DNA of 16,420 nucleotides from Candidatus Rifleibacteriota bacterium. Its GTDB lineage: Bacteria; Riflebacteria; Ozemobacteria; Ozemobacterales; Ozemobacteraceae. Shown here in pieces: positions 15,405-16,420 of this stretch (positions are counted from its first letter, which is position 1; every line of letters starts with the position of its first letter). The DNA lies in assembly GCA_029560455.1 (NCBI GenBank), contig JAKQKW010000167.1:1-16420 (forward strand), read 5' to 3'. The notes under the pieces were generated by a model, which was not told where the DNA came from, did not search any database, and was given only the letters and a program-made list of their open reading frames with translations. A program made the translations under genes and the position numbers.

Positions 15405-15447
15405 TAACGTATAGCTTACAGAAGAAGTCTTGCCCGAGGGGGGTAAT

Positions 15448-16420
15448 ATGCATATTAAAAAGGTATTGGGTCTGTGTGCGATCGTTCTCTGCACGGTCTT
15501 TTCGCCGCTTGACCTGTTGGCCTGTTCGGCTAAAGGTCCGGCCGACCCGGTGACCGGGCTTATTTCCTACCCACCCGGAACCGGCCACAGCGAGGGTCAG
15601 AGCTCTGTTCCGGCCGATGGCCTTGAAGGAACTCCTTTTCAGGGTGGAAAATATTACAAAGGCTGGGTTGGTGCCGGCACTGAGCAGACTGTTAAACTGC
15701 TTGTCGTTCCGGCAGGCACTAAACTCGCTTTTGAAGGTGTTATTGAAAGCACCACTACTACCAATACCCCGCCCCACTGGGAAGAAGGTAAAATGAAAGG
15801 CGTCGGCGGTACTACGGTTGATGCCGCTCCTCTCCCCACCTGGACAATATCAGGCAACGGCCGCGGCGATTATCGTGATGGCACTTTCCCGCCTGAGGCT
15901 GTTGGTCTTAAATACGTAAATTTTGAAGCGCCTCCCAGCGTTATTATTGCGCCAGACACACCGAACGAAAAGGCCATCTGGAAACTTACCTACGACCGCG
16001 AAACTGCGGTCAGGGTTCTGGTTTCGGTCTGGAACGACCCGATTGCCCGTGCTACTTTCATGGAAAGCGGCACAGTCCCGGCAGACTTCGATATGGATGA
16101 AATCGCTGCGGCCGCAAAAGAACCGCAGGGTGATGATGGTGCAAAGAGTTTGAGCGACTATGAGCTGAGCGCAACCGGTGCGGCCGGGGTTCAGGGGCTT
16201 AAGGACGGTCTCGATTCAACTCTGACTCAGCGTTCCGGTACTATCATGCAGACTGGCGGTGTCGTTACCAGAACATTTAAAGATGCCGATGACGAAGATT
16301 TCACCGTCGATATGGCTGAAGAGGCACGGGTTATCGTTAAAGCCGGCTATGTTGCCATGCAGGGTGCTGCCGACATGGATTTCTACCCGACAGGCCGCTA
16401 CAACACCAAATATTTCATAA
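15448..16420 (+). CDS. Exported, probably lipid-anchored protein of unknown function (partial, 3' end outside window)
   Basis: An open frame of at least 324 codons runs from the ATG at 15448 to the window edge without a stop. The N-terminus is a signal peptide (MHIKKVLGLCAIVLCTVF...) ending in LLAC (residues 23-26), a plausible lipobox with Cys26. The visible mature part is rich in Gly, Thr, Asp and Glu, has only one Cys after the signal, and contains beta-rich stretches such as QTVKLLVVPAGTKLAFEGVIES and ETAVRVLVSVW, then an acidic Ala/Asp-rich segment (about 215-240). I do not recognise a family. A GAGGGGGG SD precedes the ATG. Both codon use and base composition look like the neighbours. 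It could be a surface or envelope protein; the complete gene is needed to say more. Confidence 0.75.
   Translation, partial: MHIKKVLGLCAIVLCTVFSPLDLLACSAKGPADPVTGLISYPPGTGHSEGQSSVPADGLEGTPFQGGKYYKGWVGAGTEQTVKLLVVPAGTKLAFEGVIESTTTTNTPPHWEEGKMKGVGGTTVDAAPLPTWTISGNGRGDYRDGTFPPEAVGLKYVNFEAPPSVIIAPDTPNEKAIWKLTYDRETAVRVLVSVWNDPIARATFMESGTVPADFDMDEIAAAAKEPQGDDGAKSLSDYELSATGAAGVQGLKDGLDSTLTQRSGTIMQTGGVVTRTFKDADDEDFTVDMAEEARVIVKAGYVAMQGAADMDFYPTGRYNTKYFI

Noticed and set aside
1..16420. CRISPR array, insertion sequence, tRNA or prophage genes
   Set aside because: No regularly spaced repeats, transposase or integrase motifs, or tRNA-like cloverleaf sequences were seen.

Overview
This window looks like chromosomal housekeeping DNA from a bacterium of roughly balanced base composition. 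I see no mobile element, CRISPR array, tRNA or phage gene. Several products have signal peptides or membrane anchors, and the partial gene at the right edge has a lipobox. Starts are a mix of ATG, GTG and TTG, most with readable Shine-Dalgarno (SD) sites. The phylum cannot be fixed by eye. Membrane-anchored HEAT-repeat, FmdE-like and NHL/TPR proteins beside standard bacterial genes would fit a poorly cultured lineage such as Candidatus Riflebacteria, but that is a low-confidence guess.

Left part (1-3400): a minus-strand cysteine-rich DUF3109-family gene diverges from a membrane-anchored HEAT-repeat gene. The HEAT gene is followed by an FmdE-domain protein with an added C-terminal zinc ribbon. 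Two hairpin terminators, one per strand, separate this block from the convergent lepA operon.

Centre (3401-10923): one tight minus-strand operon runs der - plsY - gpsA - vanW-domain gene - NHL/TPR membrane protein - lepA. All junctions are 4-base overlaps or gaps of 3 to 21 bases. It joins two translation/ribosome GTPases (Der and LepA/EF4) to the acyl-transfer and glycerol-3-phosphate steps of phospholipid synthesis and to two envelope proteins. A good sigma70-type promoter lies just upstream of der, and a lepA-side terminator closes the unit.

Right-centre (10924-13110): divergent from der, a promoter flanked by a 10-bp inverted repeat drives a coiled-coil C4 zinc-ribbon protein. A TPM-domain membrane protein, itself ending in a zinc ribbon, follows 2 bases later. 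The RNase P RNA gene (rnpB, bacterial type A) starts 19 bases after that and needs no separate visible promoter.

Right part (13115-16420): a minus-strand pair, a small CbiX-type chelatase and a doubly membrane-anchored polysaccharide deacetylase, overlaps by 4 bases and converges on rnpB. Divergent from it are a PfkB-family sugar kinase and then the start of an unrecognised exported, probably lipid-anchored, protein that runs off the window.

Nothing here is clearly a new defence or mobile system. The most interesting items are the mixed translation-GTPase/lipid/envelope operon, the unassigned exported protein at the right edge, the inverted repeat around the zinc-ribbon promoter, and several divergent domain architectures.
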